From contig NW_023601104.1 of NCBI RefSeq assembly GCF_014898055.3, positions 76,305,106 through 76,369,105 on the forward strand: a stretch of DNA of 64,000 bases, in the 5' to 3' direction. Position 1 is the stretch's first letter. Each line of letters opens with the position of its first letter. Below, piece after piece: positions 46,401 to 58,959 of this stretch. Under the pieces are notes generated by a model that saw only the letters and a list, made by a program, of their open reading frames with translations, made no database searches and was not told the origin of the DNA. Both the position numbers and the translations under genes were made by a program. Origin of the DNA: Talpa occidentalis (taxonomy: Eukaryota; Chordata; Mammalia; Eulipotyphla; Talpidae).

Positions 46401-49400
46401 GAAAGGGAGGAAAAAGTGCTTGCCTGATATTTCACTTTGTTATGCCAAGTCCTCTAGGAAATGGTTTCAACCTATCTTCCCTGTTTAACTTATTGTAACT
46501 CTCTTTCATATATCCTATGAAAATCTAGCTAAATCACATACCTCACTGACCCTGGAACAAAAACATATATTCTTCATTCATACCTGTCCTCCAGCTGAAT
46601 CCACCATCTGAATATGAATACCTTTTCCTTTTAAAAAATCTACTTTTCTTCTAAGATTAATCTTAAATAGGATCAATACTGCTAACTCTAGTATGGAAAT
46701 ATAATACAAGGTTTTCGAATTGATAATTTTGATTTTACGCTACCAAGCCACCTTTTGATTATGCCTTAGTTCATTTAGTAGATATGCCACAGGGAAAGAA
46801 CTTCAGGGGTTCTAGAAACATCACAATGAAATCTCAATGGCTAATTTTCTAATTAGTTCCTAGGGGAGAAAAATAGGTGTAAGTTTGCTGATTTCAGTGA
46901 GAATGCTCAATTAATCTAGTCCAAACGATAACTGTATTTTCTCATTGTAAAAAAATAGGTATTTAAGTTAAAGACATAGGCATATTAATGAATGCCAAAG
47001 ATATCAAACTCAGTATCAGAGTAATATAAATGCAATTGGAGAACTGAGTCACTATATGACATAAAGGCAGGAACATTGAGCTTGAAATAATCTTTGCCAT
47101 AGTAGTCAGTAATAACTGCCAGGAATCTCTGCATATTTCTTATAATGTCAAAGTTATCCATGCATTTTATATGTGCTAACTTAGTCTTCACAATAGTCCT
47201 ATGAGTCAGAAACTCCCATCTTATAGATGATAAAACCAGAAAGGCCAGGCAATTTGTCCAAAAATGTATAGAATGTAAGTGGCAAAGCCAGGATTCAAAC
47301 TCAAGCAACTGGGCCCCAAAACCTTCACTTTAAAACACTGAACTAAATCTACATTGTTAGCAAGGATTTTATTTCAGCAATGTATTTGTTATCCATTAAT
47401 TTGTAAATTCAAGTTTTGTTGGTTTGCAGTTTCACTTGTATCTTATATTACGTTTAAAAATTTTAAGAGTTGTATATAACTTAGCTCCTAGAGTTGTATA
47501 AGAGTGCTTATACATTAATATTTTTACCAATTTGTAAAAGTGAAGTAGCATTCCAATTTAAAAAGGAATTTACTTAAGCGCCACTTTACTGACAAGGCCT
47601 TTCTAGATAATTCCACAAGATGTGACAGTTATTTTTTTTTGAATCTCTATATTATGTAACTATCTAAAAGCTTAAACTGAACTCTGCTTTAAATCATATC
47701 ACTTTAAATTCTATGGTAATTAACTTGGAGAATGAATTTCAATTCATTATTATAACTCCTATAGTATCTGAACAGTGCTTTGAACAACACTTAAGTATAA
47801 TCACATGATTTCCTGAGGTTTGGTTGCAGAGTGCACTCCACAAAAGGTTTAACTACACAAAGTCTAAATGATATACTCTCAATATTACACAGAGCTGAAA
47901 GATAGGAGCTCTAACAGCAGCTTTACTTGCCAATGACTCAGGGTATAATCTTGGTCCTCATCAGGTAAAAGAAAGTGCTTACACAGAGCACAGACCAAGT
48001 ATGCCAATTATGACTTTCAACCTCCTAGTTGAGCCCAAAGTATTTTAATAGAAAAGGACAGTTATTCTACTTGCTTAAAAAAAAAAAAAAATTCCCCCCA
48101 AAGAGGCCTTTAGAAATACAAAGGGAATTTCTTTTTAAAAGAAAGATTTCCATCATTTGCTCAAGGTAAACCACCCCATAAAATAAATTATGATTGTATC
48201 TTTTTTTTGACAGTCATCTCTACTACAAAGCTGAATTTGCTTTCCAATACTAAGTATTTTACAGATTCCAGCTCATACTAACTAACCTCCAAGTTCAATA
48301 GATTTTATCCCTGAATGTATGTGGAATCCATACTCTTTATTATTAGCCTTACTAATACACACCAGAGGTTCTTAAAATGTAGCCCCAGTAACATTAACAT
48401 TAATCTGGGAACTTGTTAAAAGTACAAATTATTAGGCCTCATCCCAGCATTCTGCGTTCTAGCAAGCCCTTCAAGTGATTTTGAAATTTGAGTTTTCTTT
48501 ATCCTAAACTGCTTGAAACAGTCTTCTGAATGGTTCTCTATACATGGACTGCTTAACTGGTTTAATACATAGTCTATGCATCCACAGATTTCATCAGTGA
48601 TTTTTCATTCATTAGAGCAGTGTTTTTTCAAATATGGGTCTCTTGACCAATTGCACAAAATTCTGAAGTCAATGCAGTGGGATCAAGACCATGATTTAAT
48701 TTTTAAAAAGTGAAAATCTTTTAAAAACACAACATATCACATGTAAAAGAAAGAAGTATTTTGCTAATCATTACATTATGTGTGTGTCTATGTGTGCAAG
48801 TGTATTTCCTATTACAGATCACAATTTAAAAGACTTGAAAAATACCTGCCTATAGCAGTGCTTCTCAATCTTTACTCACAGACTCACCTATGGATCTTAT
48901 TATAATGCTGCTTTTGATTTGAGTAGGTCTGAGGAGGTTCCCAATACTCTACATTTCTAACAAGCTCCTAGGTTATAGCTAGACAGGCCCTGGATTTCAC
49001 TTTTAGTACCAAGAGTGACAAGGCTGAGGAATCTTAGAATACTGTTACACTTGTTATTTCAGCTTTCTTAACTGGTGGCATAGTGTAAACTTGTTTTTTT
49101 GTTTTTTAAAAGATTTATTTATTTATGCGTACAAGAGTTGGGGTACAGGCCAGAGGTACAGAGGGTGAGAGGATTCACCAGAGAGAGCAGGGAACAGAAC
49201 ATTCAGATTGACTGAAGTACACTGCTGAGAGGAGCAGCGGGCTAGTCAGGAGAGGTCTGCTGCGTCATGTGAGTTGCTCCCTGGCCAGCCGGGGATTGAA
49301 CTTGTGCTGCAGTGGCTGCGGACTGCTTCACAGATTGCATCTTAACACCTTGCACCGCCACCACCAGGGAGGCCCGGCATAGTTTAAATTTGACTCAAAC

Positions 49401-52400
49401 TGAGCTATGGTAGATTTGCCACATGCTAGAAAATTTTGCTGACTGTAATGAAAACTGGAGGGGTGATGTTCCAGTTAACTGAAAAGGAAGCATACACATT
49501 TTTGCTTTATCTATGGTTGTAGGAAGTCTTCTAAAAATGAGCTACCTATTTCTTATCTTAGGCTTGGTTTTCTTTGGTGTGGCAATTTTGAATTGCCTCA
49601 GGATAGGGTAATATCTCAGGATAATGTTAAGAGTTATGAGAGCGCTGACTGTAGGATAATACAGGTGGAGATGTATAAGATATAGGGAAAGAATGGGATC
49701 AATTTTAAAAGCATTGACCTTAGATTATGCTCTGGATATTTTAAATTTTTTACCAAGATCCTGAAATGGATCAAAATATTTATTTTGGCAGGGAGTGGAG
49801 GGTCTCTTTTTTCATCAAAGTTGAAGGAAAAAATAGATTATCTAGTTTCGATTAATCCGGTCCAGCCAAAAAAAGTCAGTTATGTCATAATTCATTCGCA
49901 GAAGAGCTAACACAACAAGCCTCTAGCTTACTCAATGCCAGCTAGAGGCTTACATGCTAGGGATATAGAGAGGAAAAGATAAAGACTCTCCTTCTCTGGA
50001 GGCACAATGTCTAAAGGATTCTGTAAATTTCAATGTCTCTGCATGAGGGTTTCTGGTGAGTCTTTCCCACTGATGTCTAAGCTAAGGGCACAGACCAGGC
50101 TTTCATTTTCTTTTAATTTCTATCACCTGGCACAGTGCTCTAGCGCCCATCAATAGTTGATAAATGTTGATGACTTCTCAACTCTTTTATTTGCCACAAT
50201 TAAGAATTGCATCTGCAGAGAATGAGTTAGTTGACTAACGGCCCAATTTGTGACATGTTATTATATAATGAAACATTTACTTGTGTAGTACAATAATTAA
50301 ACACATCACCCTGAAGTTCATCAAAATACACAGTTCACTGAGAACTGACTATTCCTGACTATCCATCTTTCTTCATTTAGGCACACACAGGGGAAATGAG
50401 AAACTTAAGATAGTTTACTTTTTTCCCCCCACAAAAAAAAATTTCCCCAAGTTTCTTGGTAAGTTGTACATAAAATAAGCCATCTTCACTATCATATATA
50501 CAAAATGAACTTTGAGTGAGAAATCTCCAGCTCTCATCTCAACTTCAGGTCTGTTTTTCTATTGGCAGTATTTGTTTTTGTTTTATGGTTGTCAGATGCA
50601 AAAGGACCTTGAAAGTCATTTACATTACTTAAAAAATCTTTTCTTCTTAGTTTAAGCCATTCAAAGTGATCATAAAAAAAGTAAATATCAGGGCCTCCCT
50701 GGTGGCACAGGCGGTTGAGTGTAGTGCTGTGACGCTGTCCGCAGTCTCTGCAGTGCAGGTTTGATCCTGGCTGGATGCGGAGATATCCACACGGGGTGGC
50801 CGACCTCCCTCCTGTTTTGCCCGCTGCTCCCCTCAACAGTGCATTTCAGTAGATCTGCCTGTTCTGCTCCCCACTCTCTCTGGTGATTCCTCTCACCCTC
50901 CTGCACATCTGGCCTGTGCCCTGATTCTTGTATGCATGAATAAATAAATCTTAAAAAAAATTAAATTTCACTTTTCATGAGAAAAAGGAAACTACATAAT
51001 TCATGAAGTTATTTAATTTTAGAGCTTGAAATTAAGACAAAGCATGGGTATTGTTTAGGGTATTATTATTTAACAACTCACAAGAAATCTAGATTATATA
51101 GTGATGCTTCTGTTAGTTATCCAAAATGAATATGTATTAAGAAGAAACGTATTTTTAGTTTGATTATCTAACAAAAATTAAATGAAAGAGTTGGACACAT
51201 TTTTCAACATGGGAAAATATCACATATAACAATAGGAAAGATCATATAGAATAAATGGGAATATAAACTAATAATTGTGTCATTTTACAGTCATTCAAAG
51301 CCACCAAATACTTAAGTATATCAAACAGATATATATATCAAACAGATATAAACAGTATATCAAACAGAAACAGTGAGCTTAAGAATAAATGGAACCATTT
51401 AGTGGTTAATACCCAGTTAGTTCACTGAAGGATAGACAGGGAATAGGATGGCACATGTGGTAACAGAAGCAGAAGAATTTTGGAGCAAATTCTTGGAAGG
51501 GAAATGAGTCAAAGAATATAGCTCTAGATAGAATGAAGAGCTTATGCTGGCCTTTTCCTCTAGTAGATGTATCTTTTTCTCTTTCTCTGTCTCCTTTATT
51601 TTTCTTCATACCTGTCTTCTACTTTGTTTTTCCTTCATCTGTCATTTCCTCCTCCCTTTCTTCACATGTCCTTTCCTTAGCTAGCCAGAACATAAACTTC
51701 AATCATTCTTTGTAATGTCTTACATATATTAGTAGTATGTAATATCTTGTATAGATCTTCATTCCTTTTATTTTGATAAAATTCTCTTTGCTATCACTTT
51801 TAATTTTTTAAACATCGATCTCTTTATTGACAATTTATCTCCTGCCACACATTTTCAAAAAACTTAACTGGTCTTTCAATTCTTCTTTTCTCTATGAGGC
51901 AATGGCCTACATAAGAAAGGTGCCTCGTCTCAGCTTCTATCTAATAAATTCTCTCACCCTGAGGTCTATGTCCTTTTTTTCCTTTCTCTAATTCTACCCT
52001 TTATAGAAAGACTAAGCTTAGTTTTGACGTAAAACTGTATATAAAATCTATTAATTCACCACGCAACTTTCTGTTTAGAATAACATTCTAGCTCCTCTCT
52101 TACTTTTTAGGAGGCGGTATAGTATTCTGGTTAAGAGTAGAGGCTCCAAATTCAGACAGATCAAAGATTTAGTCCTCTGCCACTTACTAGTTGTGTGACC
52201 TTGGGCAAGCTGCTTGACCTCACCAAGCCCCAGTTTCCATGGCTACAACATAGCATAATAGTGGTGACAGCATAATTAATAAACACCTAATAGCTTTATT
52301 ACAATATTAAGTTTAAAGTTCGCATCATATTGCTTGGTATACAGTGTTCAAAAGAGTTGGTGGGTATACTATGGTGATTAATACCTGCTGGGCATACCCC

Positions 52401-53691
52401 AATACAACCTTAGTTTAAAAAAAAAAACTTCTAACCATTCACATTTTTTAATAATTTACCTATTTTTCCAATAATTTAACTATAGCTTTTTAATTAATAT
52501 GCTCTCTTCTTAACCCCTATACTTTTTAAGTTCCTCTTTGCCCATGGAACTCAGGTCTTAGTGTTTTAGAGAGAATGTGGAATGTGTCAAAACATTAAAA
52601 CTGCATAATTTCTAACTATAATGCTATACTTTTTTTTTTTTTTAAACAACCCCCTGTTTTCCTTAATATACCACTCCAGCTGATTTAATGTTTTTAGAAC
52701 ATCTTTCTCTTGGGAGCTATAGGAAATAATCTGCCTCTAAATTGCTCAACACCATTTTAAGATAAAAGATAGAGTGTCACTGTCTCTATCTCACAAATAA
52801 ATAGGGCATAGTAGGAGTCGTTTAATGGACTGAAAAAAGGCAAAATAGAAAGACTAAAATGGGATATCACTACCCATGATAACACATTTATATTCTGGAT
52901 CAGTCAACCTTTCTGGGTTTGCCTGAATTTTCCTAATCTGTTCATTTGTCAAGCATTGTGCTAGGATATAAAAGGTTAAAAAAGGGGCGGGGGGAGAGAA
53001 GAGAGAAATCTGGTCCTTGCCATAGAGGAAATTGCAGAAAATAATAAATAACATCTCACTACAGACATAAGCAAAATGAAATGAAAACACAGTAGGCAGA
53101 TATCCTAATCACACTGCCTTCTAATTTTTCATCTTAATAATGGGTGAAAAAAGGGCTCAGAGTTTAAAATAGCACTTAATTCTTACTGTCTTTTATTGTT
53201 CCTTGTGAATTAAAGGGAGGCACACATTAGTGTTAATCAACAAAAGGAACATGATCAAGTTTAATGCAAGAATAATAACCTAGATTTTAAGTTCCTTTCT
53301 CCTACATCAGTTGTTCACCCCTTCCTGGTTTACCTTTTAGGAACCCGGGTATATGACTTATTTTGGACTTAAAATTTGCCTTGTATGTCAAATAATATCC
53401 TTCAGGCTCTATGGTAGGGCTGGAAAAGATGACTGATCAAGGTCTAGATAGTTCCAGATCCAAAAGGCAGGGAGGAATCTTCCCAAGGGGTCAGGGATAG
53501 GAACTAAAATCTAGGGACCAAGGGACTGTGAAGAAGACCAAAGCCAATTCTCACCGAGAGGATCTTATCACCCTCCTGGAGCCGCCCATCCAGGGCCGCA
53601 GCCCCATTTTCTTTGATGCGGCTGACGTAGATGCCACTGTCGTTGGAGACATACTGCTGATCTGTCCCACCGACGATGTTGAAGCCCAGCC
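40268..53691 (-). CDS. SYNJ2BP: SYNJ2BP (OMP25), outer-membrane PDZ protein, 3' three coding exons
   Basis: The gene enters from beyond position 64000, where exon 1 (about 22 residues in human) should lie. Coding exons here are 53691-53555, 43528-43433 and 40408-40268, giving 45+32+46 codons and a TGA. They splice in phase 0 after exon 2. The protein is a tail-anchored scaffold of the outer mitochondrial membrane. Its PDZ domain binds C-terminal peptides such as that of synaptojanin-2A. Seen here: the carboxylate-binding loop (LGFNI, first glycine split by the intron), [19 protein letters not shown] and GDKILSVNG, then [21 protein letters not shown] hydrophobic anchor follows (about [21 protein letters not shown]) with the short basic tail RYRHHL, which suits outer-membrane targeting. 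Length and exon layout agree with a 145-residue protein. Identity is from recalled family sequence. Confidence 0.96.
40777..41018 (-). mobile_element. tRNA-derived SINE (short-tail subfamily)
   Basis: This is a reverse copy ending in the complement of GGGCCTCCCCGGTGGCGC. The middle is shortened around the B box. The flanks AAGAAAGATTTTTT and AGGAAAGGTATTTTT are related. It lies in SYNJ2BP intron 3, in the sense of the gene. Confidence 0.88.
41177..41449 (-). mobile_element. tRNA-derived SINE (TGCATAAATAA-tail subfamily)
   Basis: This is a reverse copy with flanks CACTGCCTATTTTTTGT and CATTGCCTATTTTGTAA. It is the middle member of the three-SINE cluster in SYNJ2BP intron 3. Confidence 0.9.
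41620..41886 (-). mobile_element. tRNA-derived SINE (short-tail subfamily)
   Basis: This is a reverse copy with A and B boxes still readable. The flanks AGTCATTTTTT and AGTCATTATTTTT form the target duplication. Confidence 0.9.
43053..43320 (+). mobile_element. tRNA-derived SINE
   Basis: This plus-strand copy of the TGCATAAATGAATAAATC-tail type ends 113 bp below SYNJ2BP exon 3. The flanks are AAAAGAGAATGAG and AAAAGAGAAAGAAA. Confidence 0.9.
43433..43528 (-). CDS. SYNJ2BP: SYNJ2BP coding exon 3 (PDZ C-terminal half)
   Basis: The exon has 96 bp, 32 codons from [10 protein letters not shown] to SLRVQHR, with acceptor CGACAG and donor GTAGGT. It completes the PDZ fold (the helix with [12 protein letters not shown] and the last strand). 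Phase 0 at both ends makes it skippable or joinable without a frame change. Confidence 0.95.
44300..44500 (-). mobile_element. MIR SINE relic
   Basis: TCACAGATGAAGGAACTGAAG and GAGGTTAAGTAATTTACCC are the MIR core in reverse, well kept. Confidence 0.75.
47155..47330 (-). mobile_element. MIR SINE relic
   Basis: The MIR core is read in reverse (TTATAGATGATAAAACCAG, then GGCAAAGCCAGGATTCAAAC). Confidence 0.7.
48360..48500 (+). mobile_element. MER5-like hAT relic
   Basis: AGAGGTTCTTAAAATGTAGCC, GGAACTTGTTAAAAGTACA and AAGTGATTTTGAAATTTG match the MER5A layout. Confidence 0.65.
48860..48995 (+). mobile_element. MER5-like hAT relic
   Basis: CAGTGCTTCTCAATCTTTA at the start, and TACATTTCTAACAAGCTCC followed by TAGGT near the end, are MER5A features. 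Confidence 0.65.
49094..49375 (-). mobile_element. tRNA-derived SINE
   Basis: This is a reverse copy with the TGCGTACAAGAG-type tail. The flanks GGCATAGTGTAAACTTG and GGCATAGTTTAAATTTG form a 17-bp duplication with two changes. Confidence 0.9.
50691..50957 (+). mobile_element. tRNA-derived SINE, diverged
   Basis: The head GGGCCTCCCTGGTGGCACAG and the TGCATGAATAAATAAATC tail are clear. The flanks AAAAGTAAATATCA and AAAATTAAATTTCA are related. Confidence 0.88.
52110..52350 (+). mobile_element. MIR SINE relic
   Basis: CTGCCACTTACTAGTTGTGT, GACCTTGGGCAAGCTGCTTG and CCCCAGTTTCC are the MIR core in sense and among the best preserved in the window. Confidence 0.85.
53555..53691 (-). CDS. SYNJ2BP: SYNJ2BP coding exon 2 (PDZ core)
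   Basis: The exon has 137 bp. It starts with the last two bases of a glycine codon after acceptor CTTAG and ends in TCG before donor GTGAGA. It encodes the first half of the PDZ domain, from LGFNIVGG to GDKILS. No damage is visible. Confidence 0.96.
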
Positions 53692-54254
53692 CTAAGAAAA
53701 TCATGGAGGATTTGTGAAGGAGATGGGAGTGAAGATGAAAGAAAGGGATTAGAGAAGAACAGGAGGAAGAGAAAAGAAAGACCTAGTGGTACGGGGGTGT
53801 TCTTGAGTTAGACTGCCAAGTAGCTGGTAAATAGTCACAGTAAGGTCGGTGAACAGCATCATCCACAGAGGTCAAGAGTATTCAGATTTTCCCACCCAGA
53901 TTAGGCAGGACTAAAATACAGTCATCAACATGGTTTACTGAATAGAAAAAGAATAATCTATATTAAATTCATTTTAAGAATAATGGCAATTCTTATAAGA
54001 TGTGCTTCTGTTCACATTTGATTTTGATACTGTTGGTAGTATTCAGAGGACCCAACCTCTCGACTTTTGTGTTATAAATATAACAGGATTCGCTGTGTTC
54101 ATGGTCAGCTATGTTTTTAACTACTTCGCAAATAAACTGTTCCTAATTCAATGGGAGAGATAATCCTAACAAAACCTTCCCCTCCAAACTTCTCTTCTCC
54201 CAACCTTTGGGAGAGTTTGAAAATGATGAAATTTTGGAAGAAATGATCTTGGGG

Positions 54255-54300
54255 GTTTCATTTATTTATTTATTTGTTTATTTATTTATTTTTGAGTTGA
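54255..54300. repeat. (ATTT)n microsatellite
   Basis: TTTATTTATTTATTTATTTG and a further run form a simple tract without an attached SINE body. Confidence 0.85.
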
Positions 54301-54439
54301 AGGGGTAGTAGTGTAGGTGTTGGCAAAAAACCTGGGAACTAAAAAGTAAGTAAGTGATGTTTCATGACAGGACTAAATCAACAAATCCACTCTTTTCTCC
54401 TTTTCTATCTCAAGAGCAAACAATCACATACTTGGGTAC

Positions 54440-54770
54440 AATGATTACCCAGATTTATTCACTGTAGAAAATGGACTACCCATTGATTAGCAACTCACCA
54501 TTTCCCCTCCCTCCAGCAACTCTCCATTTACCCCCATCCCCAATATCCCCTGGCAAGCACCATTCTATTCTTCATTTCTATGAGTGGCTATATTAACAGT
54601 CATAAAATTTCAGTTCTGCAAGATGAATACATTTTAGAGATCTGGTGTACAACACTGTGCCCACAGATAACAGTATTGTATTACACCTGAAAAATCTATT
54701 AAGAGAGGAGATCTCAGTTAAGTGTGTTTTATTACAATTAAATTAAATTTTAAAAAGAAAAGAAACTGAC
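54440..54770 (+). mobile_element. L1 3'-region relic
   Basis: AGATCTGGTGTACAACA, CAGTATTGTATTACACCTG and AAGAGAGGAGATCTCAG follow the L1 3' UTR pattern. It is degraded. Confidence 0.5.
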
Positions 54771-55132
54771 TACCAAAATAGTAATTCCATGGACCAACCA
54801 CTAAGTCATGGGAAGGATTTCACTTTACAGCCCTAAAGGAATTTTACTGCTGCATTAAAAGAAAAGAAAGGCACTTCCATAAGGTTTTCTTTATGTTAGG
54901 AACTATAGACTTAGGAATCATAGTAGAAAGAGAAAGGAGATAGTTTGGAAACAATTGAAAAGCAAAAACTTGGCAGCACAATTTAAAGACATAGGTAGCT
55001 ACAGTCACTAGCCACCTACAGGCTTCAATAGAAAAATACTTAAGAGATAGATGTCGATTTTCTTTAAAAAAAAAAAAAAAGTGTTCCCAATTAGTGGTAT
55101 GGAATCTTCTATATATAAAACTCACAGTATTA

Positions 55133-55401
55133 GGGCCTCCCTGGTGCAAGGGGTTAAGCACAGCACTATGAAGCTATCCGCAGCCAATGGAGCACAAGTT
55201 TGATCCCCAGCCGGCCAGGGAGCTACCCACATGGCACAGCAGACCTCTCCTGATTCGCCTGCAGCTCCCCTCAGCAGTGTATTCCAGTTAGTCTGCCTGT
55301 TCTGTTCCCCACTCTGTCTCTGGTGAATACTCTCACCCTCTGCACCTCTGACCTGTATCCCTGTTCTTGTATGCATAAGTAAATAAATCTTTAAAAAAAA
55401 T
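55133..55401 (+). mobile_element. tRNA-derived SINE (TGCATAAGTAAATAAATC tail)
   Basis: The target duplication AAAACTCACAGTATTA is perfect on both sides (55117-55132 and downstream of the A-tail). The head has lost a few bases after TGGTG. Confidence 0.93.
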
Positions 55402-57612
55402 CAAAACTCACAGTATTAAAATAAGCACTCCCAAATCAATCCGTGATTTAAGGAAACACATGGCTAAAGAGAGATGCAGTAGGAAACATAATTTATAGTG
55501 TGGCTTATACACAGAGTATCTGCAGTTGGAGAATGAAAAGAAGGATTTAAGATACAAGATAGAATGAGCTACTTCTGAAAGATGCCTATTTCAACTTCCT
55601 TGAAGGGTAGGGTATGAAAATGTTAAGTTATTAAATGGTAACTCTGAATTTGTATTAGTGTTGGCAGGGGACGTATTGGAAAGGGAATGGTGGCTATTTA
55701 TTTGAAATAAGATGGAAAGGTAGGTGCAGTCTGATTAAAAAAGGCTTTGAAATGACTTCAAAAACTGTGACATATTTGAGAAAGGCGACGGAGGCCAACC
55801 AGCCTTTCTCAACTATTTGGAGAAAATGTTTCAATGAAATCCAACATCCTCATTAAACAGTACAGCTGCCTCTGGGGTTCTTGGGAACAGAAAGTATGTG
55901 TTAAGTTGCTAAATGCAATATAGTAGTTAGAAAAAGGAGAGACTCTGCTACTGGTATTCAAAGCTATAGAAAGAAGTCGAAAAAAAGGAGAGTAGACGAA
56001 ATCTTACTGATTGTTTATTTTCAATGAACAAACAACTGCAGTTTACTGCCCCCCTCTCACCAGAAATCACACTATAGAGACATGGTTATAACCTATCACT
56101 ACTTAAGTTGTAAATGAACCATCTCATAACATTATAATTCCTGGACTTACATGAAGTTCCCTCCTCCAACTAGACTTTTATAGGACCAAATTTACAGTAA
56201 CATATAGCATTTCTGCAATTAGCAGGGGTCCCAACACACTGAGTAGCTTTAAAATTCCAGTTAAAAAATCAAAGCTAGTTTGATTTTTTTCCTGTTAAAA
56301 ATCACACATATGTGAATACCTACATAACACCCAATTCACTGAAAATTATCGATCATTTACTATATGTCAGGCACTGAGTTATATTCCCAGAAACAAAGCT
56401 AAAACAGAACAGACCCTGCCTGTCTCTGCCTGTGGTAGGGACAGTCCCTACCACAGAAATTTATCCTTTTCTTTGCCCTTTTAGATTTTGAAGAAGCATA
56501 TTAAAGTCAGAAAACCTGATTCTAAATTCAACTCCATAACTTGTCAGACACACGTGGACTAAAAACAAGTCAGTGTACCTCTGATCCTCAATTTCCTTTT
56601 CTGCAGCATAAGGATTACAATTTCTGCCCTCTTTACCTCAAAATATAAGAGTTAGGATCCAATAAAATAAGATCTGAAAAATTCCTTTGTAATTGTTTAG
56701 TTGTTGCTATATTGGGTTAAGGCACTACAAGTAGTTGTTAATAAGCTAATAGTGCCTGTAACGGCCCCAAAGTAGGTAAGTTTGATGGCAAAAGAATGAA
56801 TAAACAAATATTGCTAAGTACAAAAATATTATTAAATAAACATTATGGCAAGTCCTGAAAGATAGATTAAAAAGTTTATCCATCTATTAATAGGACAAAA
56901 CTGGATTGGAACTTACTTATTGAAATTAAGTTGGTCCATAACCTGTGACCCAGAAGTCTCCCTTATAAACTGCTTCTAGCAAGGGTGGTACTTAAAATAT
57001 GTACAATCAGCCCAGTACATGTGCTGACAAACTGCAACAGATACCAGCTAGAAATGACCAAAAGGGGAAGGCTATCCTAGTACATATATGCTGATTATCA
57101 GTTGTGTCCCAGGAAAATCTTCCACAAATAGGGTAGAACACATATCCTAGTTTATTTGGATGTCTTGATGTACACCTGCTGGCGCAGTATAATTGAAATA
57201 GTCCCCTTCAATTTCAAAAGCATTTCAGTTTGAACCAATGGGATCTTCCTATCTGAAAAAGGTAATTAAGAATATGTTAATTGCAGTATGTTGTGTGATA
57301 GTGTGGAAATAATGGTAATTTAGGTATCTATCCCTTGGTGAATAGATAATTAAATATAGTTAATAGAAGCACAACTAATCATAAAAAGTTCATAAAAAGC
57401 AAGAGTTTTAAAATATAATGTTGATGTTAATAGCATAATATCTTCTTATAAATTAAATGCCCCTCCACAAAACAATACTAATTTTTAAAAAGCATGGAAT
57501 TTAAGAGTTATAGAGCTTAACATATAATTAATTCAGTTCTTGGTCTCAATGATCCAAAAGGGGTTGAGGTGAAAAGGAGGAAGAAAAAGAATAAGACTCC
57601 ATAGACATTTTT

Positions 57613-57902
57613 TTTTTATAGAGGCATGTTTTATTTATTTATTTGTTTGTTTGTTTGTTTTTGTTTATACATGCACTGGGCGTGGGAAGGTGAGAGAATT
57701 CACCAGAGCCAGAGCGGGGAGCAGAGCAGGCAGAAGGACCGAAGTACACTGCTGAGGGGAGCAGCGGGCGGCAGGAGAGGTCTGCGTGCCATGTGGGACC
57801 CTCCTCTGGTGGCCGGGGAGCAGCCAGGGATCAAACCGGCGCCGCAGAGGCCGGGGGCAGCTTCGCAACCCAGCGCTCAACCGCTGCGCCACCGGGAAGG
57901 CC
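57613..57902 (-). mobile_element. tRNA-derived SINE (short-tail subfamily), recent
   Basis: The perfect 16-bp target duplication CTCCATAGACATTTTT lies at 57597-57612 and 57903-57918. A (GTTT)n-expanded tail and intact A box suggest a young insertion. Confidence 0.95.
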
Positions 57903-58199
57903 CTCCATAGACATTTTTAAAAAGTGAGTGAAGTATTGCAAAATGAACTCTGGTTATAAATTTCTGTGCTATAAATTTTTAAATGGTAGTAGGTTAAAAT
58001 GGGTTGTCTGACCCAATTTAGACATCTAGATGCAAAAAAAGTAAAGATGGCATAAGAATGACACCACTCTAGCATTGGGAGAGAATGAAAGAATGTCTAC
58101 ATGAGAGCCTTGCAAAGTTGAACAAGAAATGCCTTGTTGAGGATGCCTCCTGACTAGGAGTCTTTAAGAGCAGTAATGGCAGCACTAACAATTAAAATT

Positions 58200-58450
58200 T
58201 GAGGAGCTTTTAATATGTATCAGGTGTTATGCAATGTACTTTATATATACATATATAAAATCTCATTTGATTTTTTCAACTAACACATGAAGTGATTATT
58301 GTTTATTACAAATAACTGGAAAAGGTCAGGTGTGAAGAAATAAATAACTTTATAAGAGGTTACATACACAGTTAGCTCTAAGCAAAACCAAGTCACTAAG
58401 TCAGAACGTTTGACAGCAAGTTGTGAGTTTTAAACCATTTTGCTATACTG
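58200..58450 (-). mobile_element. MIR-like relic
   Basis: The pattern of an oligomer size/core (ATCTCATTTGATTTTTTCAAC, then a gap and AAGAGGTTACATACACAG) fits a diverged MIR in reverse. Confidence 0.45.
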
Positions 58451-58959
58451 CCCCTTTGCAGAAAATATGAACACCTGCTTCAGTAAAGAAGTTTGCTAAG
58501 TACTGCTGGCTATCTTGGGAGTCAACCTGTCTTTGGGCTGACTCTGAGTAAGATTGTTGGGATAATGGCTTGTAGAACAGTCCCCACAGGTAATATATTC
58601 CAGAGGAAGAACTGGTCATTCTAGAGTTCTGTTACCTTAGTCAGGGCCTCTATTGCTTACTTTCAGGTCAAAGAATAGAACTCTTCATTCATTCAGATTC
58701 TTGTCTATAAATATAAAAGTTATAAAGTAAAATACAAGTGTTTATCATTATTCTGATAATAATAATTCTGAATACAGTCAAAATGAAACAAAACAGTCCA
58801 CTAATACCAATGATGATAGCCACTTACTGAGTTATGAACAGCAGATTGACAAACATCCAATTTCCCCATCGATCTGCAGATTTTTTTCCATCCCAAGATA
58901 ATCTCACTAATTTTCCCCAAAAATCAATCAACTCAATTGCACTGACAGCCTACTATTTA

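Larger units (their letters stand above)
43529..53554 (-). other. SYNJ2BP: SYNJ2BP intron 2
   Basis: This 10.0-kb intron contains MIR relics (about 44.3, 47.2 and 52.1 kb), MER5-like elements (48.36 and 48.86 kb) and SINEs at 49.1 and 50.69 kb. A pyrimidine-rich stretch at about 44.85-46.6 kb may be old LINE but could not be classed. No extra exon was recognised. Confidence 0.88.

Noticed and set aside
46985..47308. Open frame of 107 codons on the minus strand
   Set aside because: It overlaps a MIR relic and has no recognisable domain, splice context or conservation evidence.
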